6,428 bases of DNA from Weeksellaceae bacterium (GTDB lineage Bacteria; Bacteroidota; Bacteroidia; Flavobacteriales; Weeksellaceae), in contig JAQVKJ010000082.1 in the NCBI GenBank assembly GCA_028694715.1, positions 1 through 6,428 of the forward strand. Direction: 5' to 3'. The notes beneath the pieces were generated by a model that saw only the letters and a list, made by a program, of their open reading frames with translations, searched no databases and was not told the origin of the DNA. The position numbers were made by a program, and so were the translations under genes. Of this stretch, positions 1 to 6,248 are shown in pieces (position 1 is the stretch's first letter; each line of letters opens with the position of its first letter).

Positions 1-385
1 ACATTAAGTCCATTATTTCGGAAACTTTATTGCTAAGGCTATCGTCAAAATGAAAAATGCTTTCAGCAAAGATTACACTAACAATCGCAGGTTTATCGGT
101 AAATGTTTGTAGTTGTGAATTGAAAATGGTTCTCAATTTATCACCTTCCGTATCATTTGGTTCGAACGAAATAGACTGAATACGATTTTTCATTTCGCTT
201 TTGAAATACGCCAATAAGCTCAACAAAATTTCATTTTTACTTTTGAAATGTCGATATAATGCGGGTTCAGATAAACCAATGTCTTCGGCAAGTGTTTTAA
301 TGGTCAAATTCTGAATTCCAAATTTTGAAATCCTGTTTGTTGCTGCTTCCATTATCTCAATTTGTCTGTCTGTAAATTCTTGCAT
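1..385 (-). CDS. TetR/AcrR-family transcriptional regulator, N-terminal part (cut by window edge)
   Basis: This is a DNA-binding repressor-type protein. The first 128 residues are present, and the C-terminal ligand-binding part lies beyond the left edge. Translation from the ATG at 385 begins MQEFTDRQIEIMEAATNRIS. Residues 28-47 hold the TetR helix-turn-helix, including the family hallmarks ALYRHFKSKNEIL (42-54) and the preceding TIKTLAEDIGLSEP (28-41). The frame stays open to the left edge, so there is no sign of damage. It is transcribed away from glnS. The regulated genes and the inducer cannot be told; a typical partner would be an efflux or lipid-metabolism gene further left, but that is inference. 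The start is supported by a Bacteroidota -7 box about 35 bases upstream and by the usual short tail before the first helix. Confidence 0.93.
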   Translation of the reverse strand, partial: MQEFTDRQIEIMEAATNRISKFGIQNLTIKTLAEDIGLSEPALYRHFKSKNEILLSLLAYFKSEMKNRIQSISFEPNDTEGDKLRTIFNSQLQTFTDKPAIVSVIFAESIFHFDDSLSNKVSEIMDLM

Positions 386-408
386 ACTTCTAAAATTAAA
401 AGTTAGTT

Positions 409-436
409 AGTATTCACTTGCAAAGGTACGAATACT
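409..436. promoter_or_regulatory. Candidate TetR operator flanking the -7 box
   Basis: Perfect 7-base inverted arms AGTATTC (409-415) and GAATACT (430-436) are separated by 14 bases that contain the -7 box of the adjacent TetR-family gene. The left arm also belongs to a smaller near-palindrome, AGT-N4-ACT (409-418), lying over the predicted transcription start. TetR regulators commonly repress their own gene from such dyads, so autoregulation is a reasonable inference. Which of the two dyads is the true site is not decided by the sequence. Confidence 0.45.
421..428 (-). promoter_or_regulatory. -7 promoter box of the TetR-family gene
   Basis: Read on the minus strand this is TACCTTTG, an exact match to the Bacteroidota TAnnTTTG -7 element. 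It would place the transcription start near position 414-416, leaving a leader of about 30 bases before the ATG at 385. No good TTTG is present at the expected -33 position (about 448-452 reads as A/T-rich sequence), so the promoter may be weak or may need another factor. Confidence 0.6.
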
Positions 437-455
437 TTTGATATGTAAATAATGA

Positions 456-578
456 TTTAAAAAAAATGGATATGATTTTTCAGGAAATTGGCTGGCTGTT
501 TTGGATGAAGTGTTGGGTGATGTGAAAGCCAAATATAAACAAATTAAAAATTTGAAAATCTCAGACATCCAACCTTAG
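456..578 (+). other. Start-less coding-like remnant in the tetR-glnS spacer
   Basis: A 40-codon open stretch ends at TAG (576-578) and is closed upstream by TGA at 453-455. Its translation includes GNWLAVLDEVLGDVKAKY and then IKNLKISDIQP. The composition is protein-like (alternating charged and hydrophobic residues, few rare residues), but there is no ATG or GTG in a plausible starting position and no promoter of its own. It could be the C-terminal tail of a gene whose upstream part was deleted, or simply a chance open frame. I do not recognise the family. The rest of the spacer up to the glnS promoter (579-725) shows no gene, RNA or clear repeat. Confidence 0.25.
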
Positions 579-725
579 AGAGGTGGATTGGCGCAGGGTT
601 TAATTGTATTATCACTTGAAAATTCAATATGCACGGCATGGGATTCAAAATTCAAAAAGAAAGCTGCTCCACTTATTTTCGGTCAATAAATTCTTATTAT
701 CGGGTTTAAAATCTAAAATACTAAA

Positions 726-757
726 TTTCCAAAATCTGCTCAAAAAACTTAACTTTG
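726..757 (+). promoter_or_regulatory. glnS operon promoter (Bacteroidota -33/-7 type)
   Basis: TTTC at 726-729 (consensus TTTG) is followed, after 20 bases, by TAACTTTG at 750-757, an exact TAnnTTTG. Both the boxes and the spacing fit the primary sigma factor of Bacteroidota. Transcription would begin about 5-7 bases after the -7 box, at roughly 762-764. That is downstream of the first in-frame ATG (759) and upstream of the second (777), so the promoter decides the start codon of glnS. Confidence 0.7.
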
Positions 758-776
758 CATGCCTTATCCGGAAAAA

Positions 777-2462
777 ATGGAAGAAGATAAAAAACCACTG
801 AATTTTATTGAACAAATCGTCGAAAATGATTTGGAAAACGGTTACAAACAAAGTCAATTGAGATTTCGTTTTCCGCCCGAACCCAATGGCTATCTGCATA
901 TCGGCCATGCCAAAGCGATATGCATTAATTTTGGTTTGGGTCAAAAGTACAATGCGCCGGTCTATCTTCGTTTCGACGATACCAATCCCGCCAAAGAGGA
1001 ACAGGAATTCGTGGATTCCATTCGCGAAGATGTGAAATGGTTGGGTTTTCAATGGGCAGAAGAAAGGTTTGCTTCCGATTATTTTCAGCAGTTGTATGAA
1101 TGGGCTGTCCAAATGATCAAGGACGGGAAAGCTTATGTGGATGAGCAGCCTTCTGAGTTGATCAATGAACAACGAAAAAATCCGGGAGAGCCGGGCATTG
1201 AAAGTCCATACAGAAATCGTCCAGTGGAAGAAAGTTTGGCCTTGTTTGAAAAAATGAAAAATGGCGAATTCTCCGAAGGAAGTCATGTGCTACGCGCCAA
1301 AGTGGATATGAATTCACCCAATATGAACATGCGCGACCCGGTGATGTACCGCGTTTTGAACAAGGAACACCACAGGACCGGCGACCAATGGAAAATCTAT
1401 CCGATGTACGATTGGGCACACGGAGAATCCGACTATATTGAAGGAATTTCACACTCGCTGTGTTCATTGGAATTTGAGAACCACAGACCGCTTTATGAAT
1501 GGTATTTGAAACAGGTGCAATTGCCCGATAAAGAATTGAAACCCAAGCAAAGAGAGTTCGCCCGCGGAAATGTGAGTTATATGATAACCAGCAAAAGAAA
1601 GTTGAAAACCTTGGTGGACGAAGGCGTGGTGAACGGCTGGGACGACCCGAGAATGCCCACGATTTCAGGTTTGAGAAGAAGAGGATATACGCCGGAATCC
1701 ATTCGTGAATTTTGGGACAAAGCCGGTGTGGCAAAACGAGACAATCTGATTGACATATCGCTTTTGGAATTTTCTGTTCGTGATCACCTCAACAAGATTG
1801 CGCCAAGGGTGATGGCAGTCATTGACCCGGTGAAATTGGTGATTGAAAATTATCCTGAAAATCAAACCGAAACTTTGATTTTGGAAAACAATCCCGAAGA
1901 TGAAAATGCAGGGGAAAGAGAAGTTCCGTTTACAAGAGAAATCTATATAGAAAGAAATGATTTCATGGAAGAAGCACCCAAAAAATTCTTCCGATTGTCG
2001 ATTGGAAATGAAGTTCGACTGAAAGGTGCCTACATCATCAAAGCCACCCATGTTGAGAAAGATTCGGACGGAAATATCACTACCATTTTTGCAAGCTACG
2101 ACCCGGATTCAAAATCGGGTTCCGGCTCCGAAGCCAGCATGAGAAAAGTCAAAGGAACGCTGCACTGGGTTTCTGCTACAGAAAATCTGCCGGTTGAAGT
2201 TCGTTTGTACGACCGCTTGTTTACGGTGGAATCGCCCGACGAAGCCGAAGACGGCAATTTCCTGCAATTCGTGAATCCGGATTCGATGAAAATCGTACAT
2301 GGATTTGCCGAACCGGCATTGAAAAATGCCAAACCCGAAGACAAATTTCAGTTCCAGCGATTGGGGTATTTTACTTTGGACAGAGATTCAAAAGAAAATC
2401 ACTATATTTTCAACAGAACCGTAACGCTGAGGGATACTTGGGCAAAGGTGCAGAAGAAATAA
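777..2462 (+). CDS. glnS: Glutaminyl-tRNA synthetase (GlnRS)
   Basis: This cytoplasmic class I aminoacyl-tRNA synthetase attaches glutamine to tRNA-Gln using ATP. Numbered from the ATG at 777 it has 561 residues, close to the 554 of the Escherichia coli enzyme. The catalytic Rossmann fold shows PPEPNGYLHIGHAKA with the HIGH motif at 41-44, DDTNP at 67-71, YPMYD at 208-212, and the KMSKS-equivalent ITSKRKL at 270-276, followed by WDDPRMPTISGLRRRGYT. The C-terminal half is the two-barrel anticodon-binding region, ending FNRTVTLRDTWAKV as in bacterial GlnRS; all are intact. The ATG at 777 is preferred to 759 because the promoter's -7 box ends at 757, so a message would start after 759; the short GGA at 770-772 is the only hint of a ribosome site. 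The 777 start also aligns the N-terminus with that of E. coli (PLNFIEQIVENDL). It is the first gene of an operon with the DUF1275 gene. Confidence 0.97.
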   Translation: MEEDKKPLNFIEQIVENDLENGYKQSQLRFRFPPEPNGYLHIGHAKAICINFGLGQKYNAPVYLRFDDTNPAKEEQEFVDSIREDVKWLGFQWAEERFASDYFQQLYEWAVQMIKDGKAYVDEQPSELINEQRKNPGEPGIESPYRNRPVEESLALFEKMKNGEFSEGSHVLRAKVDMNSPNMNMRDPVMYRVLNKEHHRTGDQWKIYPMYDWAHGESDYIEGISHSLCSLEFENHRPLYEWYLKQVQLPDKELKPKQREFARGNVSYMITSKRKLKTLVDEGVVNGWDDPRMPTISGLRRRGYTPESIREFWDKAGVAKRDNLIDISLLEFSVRDHLNKIAPRVMAVIDPVKLVIENYPENQTETLILENNPEDENAGEREVPFTREIYIERNDFMEEAPKKFFRLSIGNEVRLKGAYIIKATHVEKDSDGNITTIFASYDPDSKSGSGSEASMRKVKGTLHWVSATENLPVEVRLYDRLFTVESPDEAEDGNFLQFVNPDSMKIVHGFAEPALKNAKPEDKFQFQRLGYFTLDRDSKENHYIFNRTVTLRDTWAKVQKK

Positions 2463-2471
2463 TCGAATTCA

Positions 2472-3200
2472 ATGTTCAGATACAAATCAAAAAGCCGAAC
2501 TTACAAGGATAATCTGCGGATAGCTTCGCTATTGTCCTTTGTGGCGGGGATGGTCAATGTGGTAGGCTTCTTGGCCGTGGCGCAATTGACCACCAATGTC
2601 ACCGGACATTTTGCGTTTTTTATTGAGGAAATTTATCAATTGGATGCTTGGCGCGGTTTGGTTTATTTTCTGTTTGTGTTTTTCTTTTTGTTCGGCTCGT
2701 TTTTCTCCAGCATATTGATTGAATGGATTTCGAGGGTGAACGAACGATTTGTATATGTGATTCCGGTTTTGATTGAAGCCGCCATCCTGTCATTCATAGC
2801 TTTTTACAGTGAAGAATTGTTTGAAAAAGACCCGAACATCATCGCTTATCTCTTGCTTTTTGCCATGGGATTGCAAAATGCTTTGGTGACGATTATTTCA
2901 AATTCAATTGTCAGAACAACCCATTTGACGGGCTTGTTCACCGATTTGGGAATAGAATTCTCGCAGTTGCTTTTTTATAAAACATCGAGCCACCGCAAAA
3001 AATTGATATCATCGATCAAGCTGAGATTTTTTATCATCGTGTTTTTTATATTCGGCGGCGTCATCAGTGGTTTGTTTTATTATCGTTTTGAATTGGAAAT
3101 TCTTTATTTCTCGTCTTTGGTATTGATTTTCGGTTTGTTTTATGACCAAATCAGAGTCCGTTTGAATTTGTTGAGAAGAAACATCAAACATCATTTGTAA
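2472..3200 (+). CDS. DUF1275 (YoaK) family inner-membrane protein
   Basis: This 242-residue integral membrane protein has about six hydrophobic segments at roughly 15-38, 61-85, 93-112, 122-142, 184-205 and 208-224. Family-typical signatures are visible: SFVAGMVNVVGF (22-33), TNVTGH (41-46), MGLQNA (132-137) and RTTHLTG (148-154). The repeated TNVTGH/TTHLTG pair and the G-N pattern in the first helix are what I rely on for the DUF1275 call. The molecular function of the family is not established; transport has been suggested on the basis of topology only. The gene starts 9 bases after glnS stops with no recognisable ribosome site or separate promoter, so it is probably cotranscribed with glnS. 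The C-terminus is basic (RVRLNLLRRNIKHH), consistent with a cytoplasmic tail. Confidence 0.88.
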   Translation: MFRYKSKSRTYKDNLRIASLLSFVAGMVNVVGFLAVAQLTTNVTGHFAFFIEEIYQLDAWRGLVYFLFVFFFLFGSFFSSILIEWISRVNERFVYVIPVLIEAAILSFIAFYSEELFEKDPNIIAYLLLFAMGLQNALVTIISNSIVRTTHLTGLFTDLGIEFSQLLFYKTSSHRKKLISSIKLRFFIIVFFIFGGVISGLFYYRFELEILYFSSLVLIFGLFYDQIRVRLNLLRRNIKHHL

Positions 3201-3206
3201 TAGTTT

Positions 3207-3863
3207 TTAATGACGGCTTTGAATTAAACCTACAAATTCAGATTTCAACCTTGATTCTGCATCTGATGAGAAAGGGGAGTAGTCGCCGTCACCACAAATC
3301 TGATGAATTAACTTTCCGTTTTCAAAATAATTCCTAACTTCAAAGATTGTTGATTTGTCAAAGTCAAATGCTTCGGTGTCATTGTTTTCTTTCATTGCAA
3401 TTGAGTCGTAATAGAAAGGTCGGTTGTATTTGAGCAATTTTTCATACACAAATGACAATTCATTGTCGTAAAGAAAATATTCACTCCAAAGCTGAAAAGT
3501 TTCACCGTAATGCCTGAGGGCAATTTTTTCCAATTGTTCTTTTTGGTAATAATATTTTGCCTCACCCCCTTCAGTGGTTTCCCAAACATCTTCAACCTCA
3601 ATGGATGTCCAATTTGTAATTGAATTGATTCTTCTGAAATTTTCTCGTATCGGTTTTAATCTTTCTTGCAGACCAGTATTGATTTCCGCAACTTCCTGAT
3701 TAAAAGCTTCTTTCAGATGAATACCATCCCCCCCCCCAATCTTATCAATCTTTTCAATCCCATCAATCTTATCCATCCCATCAATCCCATCAATCTCTTT
3801 ACCACAAGCAATGATGGAAAAAAGTATCGCAAGCAAACTGCAATAGGACACTGTAATTTTCAT
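3207..3863 (-). CDS. Lipoprotein of unknown function with a poly-G tract and IDG/IDK repeats
   Basis: This protein has 218 residues. Residues 1-20 form a lipoprotein signal ending in the lipobox IIAC, with Cys20 as the predicted lipidation site. Acidic residues follow at once (GKEID), as often seen in Bacteroidota lipoproteins exported to the cell surface; that location is inference. Residues 24-41 are six three-residue units of the IDG/IDK type, then GGGDG, forming a flexible tether. The remainder (about 50-218) is a mixed, charged, aromatic-rich globular region (for example YYYQKEQLEKIALRHYGE) that I do not recognise. The coding DNA for residues 43-46 is a run of ten G; one base more or less shifts the frame to a nearby stop. 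The start lies 18 bases after the stop of the DUF2200 gene, so the two are probably cotranscribed. Base composition looks more A+T-rich than glnS. It is the last gene before the convergent DUF1275 gene, with no terminator between. Confidence 0.82.
   Translation of the reverse strand: MKITVSYCSLLAILFSIIACGKEIDGIDGMDKIDGIEKIDKIGGGDGIHLKEAFNQEVAEINTGLQERLKPIRENFRRINSITNWTSIEVEDVWETTEGGEAKYYYQKEQLEKIALRHYGETFQLWSEYFLYDNELSFVYEKLLKYNRPFYYDSIAMKENNDTEAFDFDKSTIFEVRNYFENGKLIHQICGDGDYSPFSSDAESRLKSEFVGLIQSRH
3728..3737 (-). repeat. G10 homopolymer inside the lipoprotein gene (candidate phase-variation switch)
   Basis: Ten consecutive C on the plus strand read as ten G in the coding strand, giving GGG GGG GGG GAT (Gly-Gly-Gly-Asp). 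With nine G the frame runs GGG GGG GGG ATG GTA TTC ATC TGA, stopping four codons later. With eleven G it reads GGA TGG TAT and reaches TAA after SSERSF. So only this length, or lengths differing by three, gives the full protein. Long G/C runs in surface-protein genes are known slippage hot spots; switching here is inferred. Confidence 0.75.
3741..3794 (-). repeat. Six tandem imperfect 9-base repeats coding for I-D-G / I-D-K
   Basis: In the coding strand the units are ATTGATGGG, ATTGATGGG, ATGGATAAG, ATTGATGGG, ATTGAAAAG and ATTGATAAG, directly upstream of the G10 run. The unit is a multiple of three, so gain or loss of copies would lengthen or shorten the tether behind the lipidated cysteine without breaking the frame. 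The repeat is well preserved in both DNA and protein, suggesting recent expansion. Confidence 0.85.
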
Positions 3864-3881
3864 TTAGAGGTGTTTATTCAA

Positions 3882-4244
3882 TTATTCCCGAAGGATTTTC
3901 TCCATTTTCTTGCCTTTTGCCAGTTCATCCACCAATTTATCCAAATAACGGACTTGTTTAGTGAGCGGATTCACAATTTCTTCAATCCGGTAACCACAAA
4001 TCACACCGGTAATCAGTTCGGCTTTGGGGTTCAGTTTGGACTGTGCAAAGAAATCTGCAAAATTCACTTTTTCGTCGATGAGTTGTTGAAGTTTTTTTTC
4101 GTCAAATCCGGTCAGCCATTCTATGACCTGCTTCAGTTCTTCTTGGGTTCTGCCTTTTTTCTCCACTTTTGTTACATAATGCGGGTACACCGATGCGAAG
4201 GTCATTTTGGCAATTCGTTCGATGTGTTCGGGTGTGGCTTTCAT
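3882..4244 (-). CDS. DUF2200 family protein
   Basis: This small soluble protein of 120 residues has no signal peptide or membrane segment. The family pattern is clear: an N-terminal helix leading to [18 protein letters not shown] (16-33), then IEWLTGF, a central VNFADFFAQ segment, the core [13 protein letters not shown], and a C-terminal [20 protein letters not shown] (99-118). Length and block order match DUF2200 members across bacteria, so the gene appears complete. The biochemical role of the family is unknown to me, and nothing visible suggests an enzyme active site. It begins 47 bases after the end of the broken two-domain lipoprotein gene and is followed 18 bases later by the lipoprotein with the poly-G run. 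No promoter could be assigned in the A/T-rich 47-base gap, so transcription from the upstream gene's promoter is likely. Confidence 0.88.
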   Translation of the reverse strand: MKATPEHIERIAKMTFASVYPHYVTKVEKKGRTQEELKQVIEWLTGFDEKKLQQLIDEKVNFADFFAQSKLNPKAELITGVICGYRIEEIVNPLTKQVRYLDKLVDELAKGKKMEKILRE

Positions 4245-4291
4245 TGGTTTTATAATTTTTTTGCTTTCGCAGAATAATTCGTATTGACATT

Positions 4292-5164
4292 CTACTCCCT
4301 TGTCAGCAGCGGGTCTTTGACTGCGTCATTCGGAACGGTTGCTTGGAGCAGGTGAATACTAAAAGGTGTTTCTGTATTGTTATAATTCGGGAAAATGGGA
4401 GTGACAATGACTTTTGAACCTCTCACATCGGCTGGAAAAAAACCTTCGGGATAGGCTGTGCCGGAACCGGGTTGTTGCAGAAAGTCTTCTCCCGGAAATT
4501 TGGGAATGTATTCGGTAAAGGGTTGTGGGATGAAATTCCGCCAATTGTCCGCCAGTGTATCCGATTCAAATTTTCCGACATTCATATACCAATTGTTTCC
4601 TTCCAGATTTTTGACCACCCAAGCCTGATAGCTGAGACCGTTGTACTCCATACTGAGCGTAGTGGTTTTGTTTTCTCCGCTTCCTTTGAAGAACCAAATG
4701 CCGTTGGTGTCATAATTCCCTGCCTCTTCGGGTGGTACGGAAGCATTTTGAACGGTATAGGCGGCGGAAATTCTTTGTCCAAGAGTTTTGACACCATTTG
4801 TAGCCGTTGTATTGGTGGCAAGCTCTGCGGTGTTGCCATTAAAATTGCCCAACATCAAAACGAAATCAGAAGGAGCGCCCGAAGAATTCTCCACCGTAAT
4901 TGCAAATGATTATGCATTGTTCAAATCGGCTGCGTCTATTTTTGTGAACCTCGCATAATTGTTGGCAATCGAATCATTGGTCAAGCGACCGGCCGAGACA
5001 AAGCTGCCGTCCACCAACAGCCATCCTCCATAGAAATAGCCTTCGGGCAAAGTGGGGAGTTGTATGTCGGTGATTTCCATCTGCCCGGTTTCGCTGATGA
5101 TGTCGGTTTCGTTGCAGCCGTAGAGAAGGCTGAGCAAGAGAATGAATGCAATCAGATTTTTCAT
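4292..5164 (-). pseudogene. Two-domain lipoprotein (anti-sigma-K C-terminal-like domains) interrupted by one in-frame stop
   Basis: The frame from ATG 5164 runs 84 residues, hits TAA at 4910-4912, then continues in the same frame to a normal stop at 4292. Apart from that codon it would encode 290 residues. Residues 1-17 are a lipoprotein signal (lipobox LYGC, Cys17) with acidic residues after it. The N-terminal domain (about 30-115) contains LPEGYFYGGWLLVDGSFVSAG, and across the stop DAADLNNA / SFAITVENSSGAPSDFVLMLG; this resembles the C-terminal domain of RskA-type anti-sigma-K factors as I recall it. A second related domain (about 165-285) has LSYQAWVV, MNVGKF and FPADVRGSKVIVTPIF. The stop falls inside the first domain. 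A GTG at 4894 could start a 200-residue fragment but lacks a signal peptide and a ribosome site. TCA to TAA is one possible single-base origin. Sequencing error remains possible. Function is unknown; a cell-envelope role is inferred. Confidence 0.75.
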
Positions 5165-5187
5165 ATTCTGTGAAGGGTTTACGGATA

Positions 5188-5218
5188 CGAAATTAAGTGA
5201 TTAATCTTTTACGCCAAA
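5188..5218 (-). promoter_or_regulatory. Promoter of the interrupted lipoprotein gene
   Basis: On the minus strand, TTTG (5218-5215) is followed after 19 bases by TAATTTCG (5195-5188), one mismatch from TAnnTTTG. Spacing fits the Bacteroidota -33/-7 arrangement and puts the transcription start about 15-20 bases before the ATG at 5164. Together with the terminator just upstream, it makes this gene the head of its own transcription unit. Confidence 0.55.
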
Positions 5219-5264
5219 AAAATAGAGGCTTAATGTTTGCTAAAGTCCTCCGCAATTCACCCAT

Positions 5265-5303
5265 AAAAAAATCTCTCTCAAATGTGATTGAAAGAGATTT
5301 TTG
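5265..5303 (-). terminator. Rho-independent-type terminator after the DUF2147 gene
   Basis: Arms 5288-5302 and 5267-5281 pair over 15 bases around a 6-base loop (5282-5287). On the minus-strand RNA all pairs are Watson-Crick except one G-U wobble, and the stem runs into seven U (5271-5265). It lies 22 bases beyond the DUF2147 stop. The A/T-rich outer stem would also give a U run on the plus strand, but no plus-strand gene arrives from the left, so its working direction is minus. Confidence 0.8.
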
Positions 5304-5324
5304 TGTCAATTGATTGGTGTTGAA

Positions 5325-5753
5325 TTATTCGACCCTGTACCAGGTTTGGGTTCTTCCCAAAAGTGAAACGCCGAGGAATCCTCTTACTGACAGCGTATCA
5401 GAGTCTTTTAGGCTGATTTTACATTTGTATTGTTTCCCATTGTTCGGGTCGAGAATGTGGCCACCGCTCCATTCGCTTCCGTTTTTTTCAAGCCCCCACA
5501 AAATGACCATTCCGTTGATGGGCTTGTCTTTGTTGTCTCCGGAACAGTCGGTACATTTAGCGTCTTCTCTGCCAGGTGTTAGGATTTTCACCACTTTGCC
5601 CTGAAGTTTACCGCTTTTGGTTTCATAAATCTGTACGTAAGATTTTTCTTTTCCGGTTTTGTCGTCTATTGTTTTCCAGACCCCAATCGGTGACTGCGCA
5701 TAGGCAATGAGTCCAAAAAGAAAGAAACCGCACACCAGGATTAATTTTTTCAT
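5325..5753 (-). CDS. Secreted DUF2147 family protein
   Basis: This 142-residue protein has a cleavable signal peptide (about 1-19, cut after AYA before Gln20), so the mature protein is probably periplasmic. The DUF2147 pattern is complete: GVWKTIDDKTG (24-34) with a following S-x-V-x-I strand, a central CTDC pair (67-70), ILDPNNGKQYKCKISL (100-115), and LSVRGFLG (121-128) with GRTQTWYR (133-140) at the end. The family folds as a small beta-barrel, as I recall it, and has no established activity; the two cysteines of CTDC and the later Cys111 could form a disulfide or bind a ligand, which is inference. It has its own terminator downstream. Upstream, the A/T-rich 116-base gap before it holds only weak promoter candidates (TAATTTAG near 5779-5786), so its start signal is uncertain. 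The gene looks intact. Confidence 0.9.
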   Translation of the reverse strand: MKKLILVCGFFLFGLIAYAQSPIGVWKTIDDKTGKEKSYVQIYETKSGKLQGKVVKILTPGREDAKCTDCSGDNKDKPINGMVILWGLEKNGSEWSGGHILDPNNGKQYKCKISLKDSDTLSVRGFLGVSLLGRTQTWYRVE

Positions 5754-5869
5754 AATTTCAAAATTTGATACGGACTAAATTAAAGTATTTTTTTGAAAAC
5801 AACACCATGCCCGATAAAATTAGTTTCCTTTTGGGTCAGTCGTCCAAATGCGAAGAATTCAAATCTTTG

Positions 5870-6238
5870 TTATTCATAAGCTGCGAAGGCATTTTCAATG
5901 TGATTAATCAACCATTCTTTCCCTGATTTTTCAATGCTGATGATGTCAAAACGACATTCAAGTTCAATGTCGTTGGAAATGACAAATTGGTCTGCCCCAC
6001 TGATGAGCATGTTTTTTTTCTTTCGGTTGACTGCCAGTTCGGGTTCCACCAATGGATTTTTTTTTCTTGCCTTGACCTCAACGATGGCGATTTGATTTTT
6101 GTCCGGAGTCAGCGCAATGATGTCGATTTCTGCTTTTAGATAGCGCCAATTTCTATGCAGGATTTCATATCCTTTTTCTTTCAAAAAGCGAACGGCTTCA
6201 TTCTCAGCCTCTTTTCCGAAAAGCATGTGTTGGGCCAT
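5870..6238 (-). CDS. yraN: YraN/UPF0102 family protein, PD-(D/E)XK nuclease-like
   Basis: This 122-residue cytoplasmic protein has a nuclease-like fold related to Holliday-junction resolvases; the true substrate of the family is not established. From ATG 6238 it begins MAQHMLFGKEAENEAVRFLK, like relatives that start M-A-x-H-N-x-x-G. The active-site pattern is visible: Glu12 in the first helix, AEIDIIA (36-42) with Asp39, and VEVKAR (53-58) with Glu54 and Lys56. NRKKKNMLISGADQF and CRFDIISI complete the domain. An ATG further upstream (6283) would add 15 residues but would overlap the end of upp; the residues it adds do not resemble the family, so 6238 is chosen. The gene starts 10 bases after the upp stop and is probably cotranscribed with it. 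No terminator was seen after its stop. Confidence 0.92.
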   Translation of the reverse strand: MAQHMLFGKEAENEAVRFLKEKGYEILHRNWRYLKAEIDIIALTPDKNQIAIVEVKARKKNPLVEPELAVNRKKKNMLISGADQFVISNDIELECRFDIISIEKSGKEWLINHIENAFAAYE

Positions 6239-6248
6239 GTGGATTGAT

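Noticed and set aside
645..1286. 213-codon minus-strand open frame across the glnS 5' region
   Set aside because: It is antisense to well-supported GlnRS coding sequence, with a Phe/Ile-rich composition typical of a shadow frame and no recognisable domain.
3721..3800. CRISPR-like or regulatory direct repeats
   Set aside because: Units are only 9 bases, have no spacers, and stay in frame within a gene, so they are a coding tandem repeat.
3666..4277. 203-codon plus-strand frame over the lipoprotein and DUF2200 genes
   Set aside because: It translates to Asn/Pro/Ile repeats from the antisense of the 9-base array and then Phe/His-rich sequence; both genes beneath it are clearly coded on the other strand.
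4245..4291. Terminator between the broken lipoprotein and DUF2200 genes
   Set aside because: A U-rich run is present but the only stems are very short palindromes (such as GAATTATTC), too weak to call.
4292..4894. Independent 200-residue gene starting at GTG 4894
   Set aside because: It is in the same frame as the upstream lipoprotein start, lacks a signal peptide and ribosome site, and begins in the middle of a domain; a broken single gene explains it better.
5807..5926. Short plus-strand ATG frame in the gap between the DUF2147 and YraN genes
   Set aside because: It runs into the antisense of YraN, has no promoter or ribosome site, and has no recognisable features.
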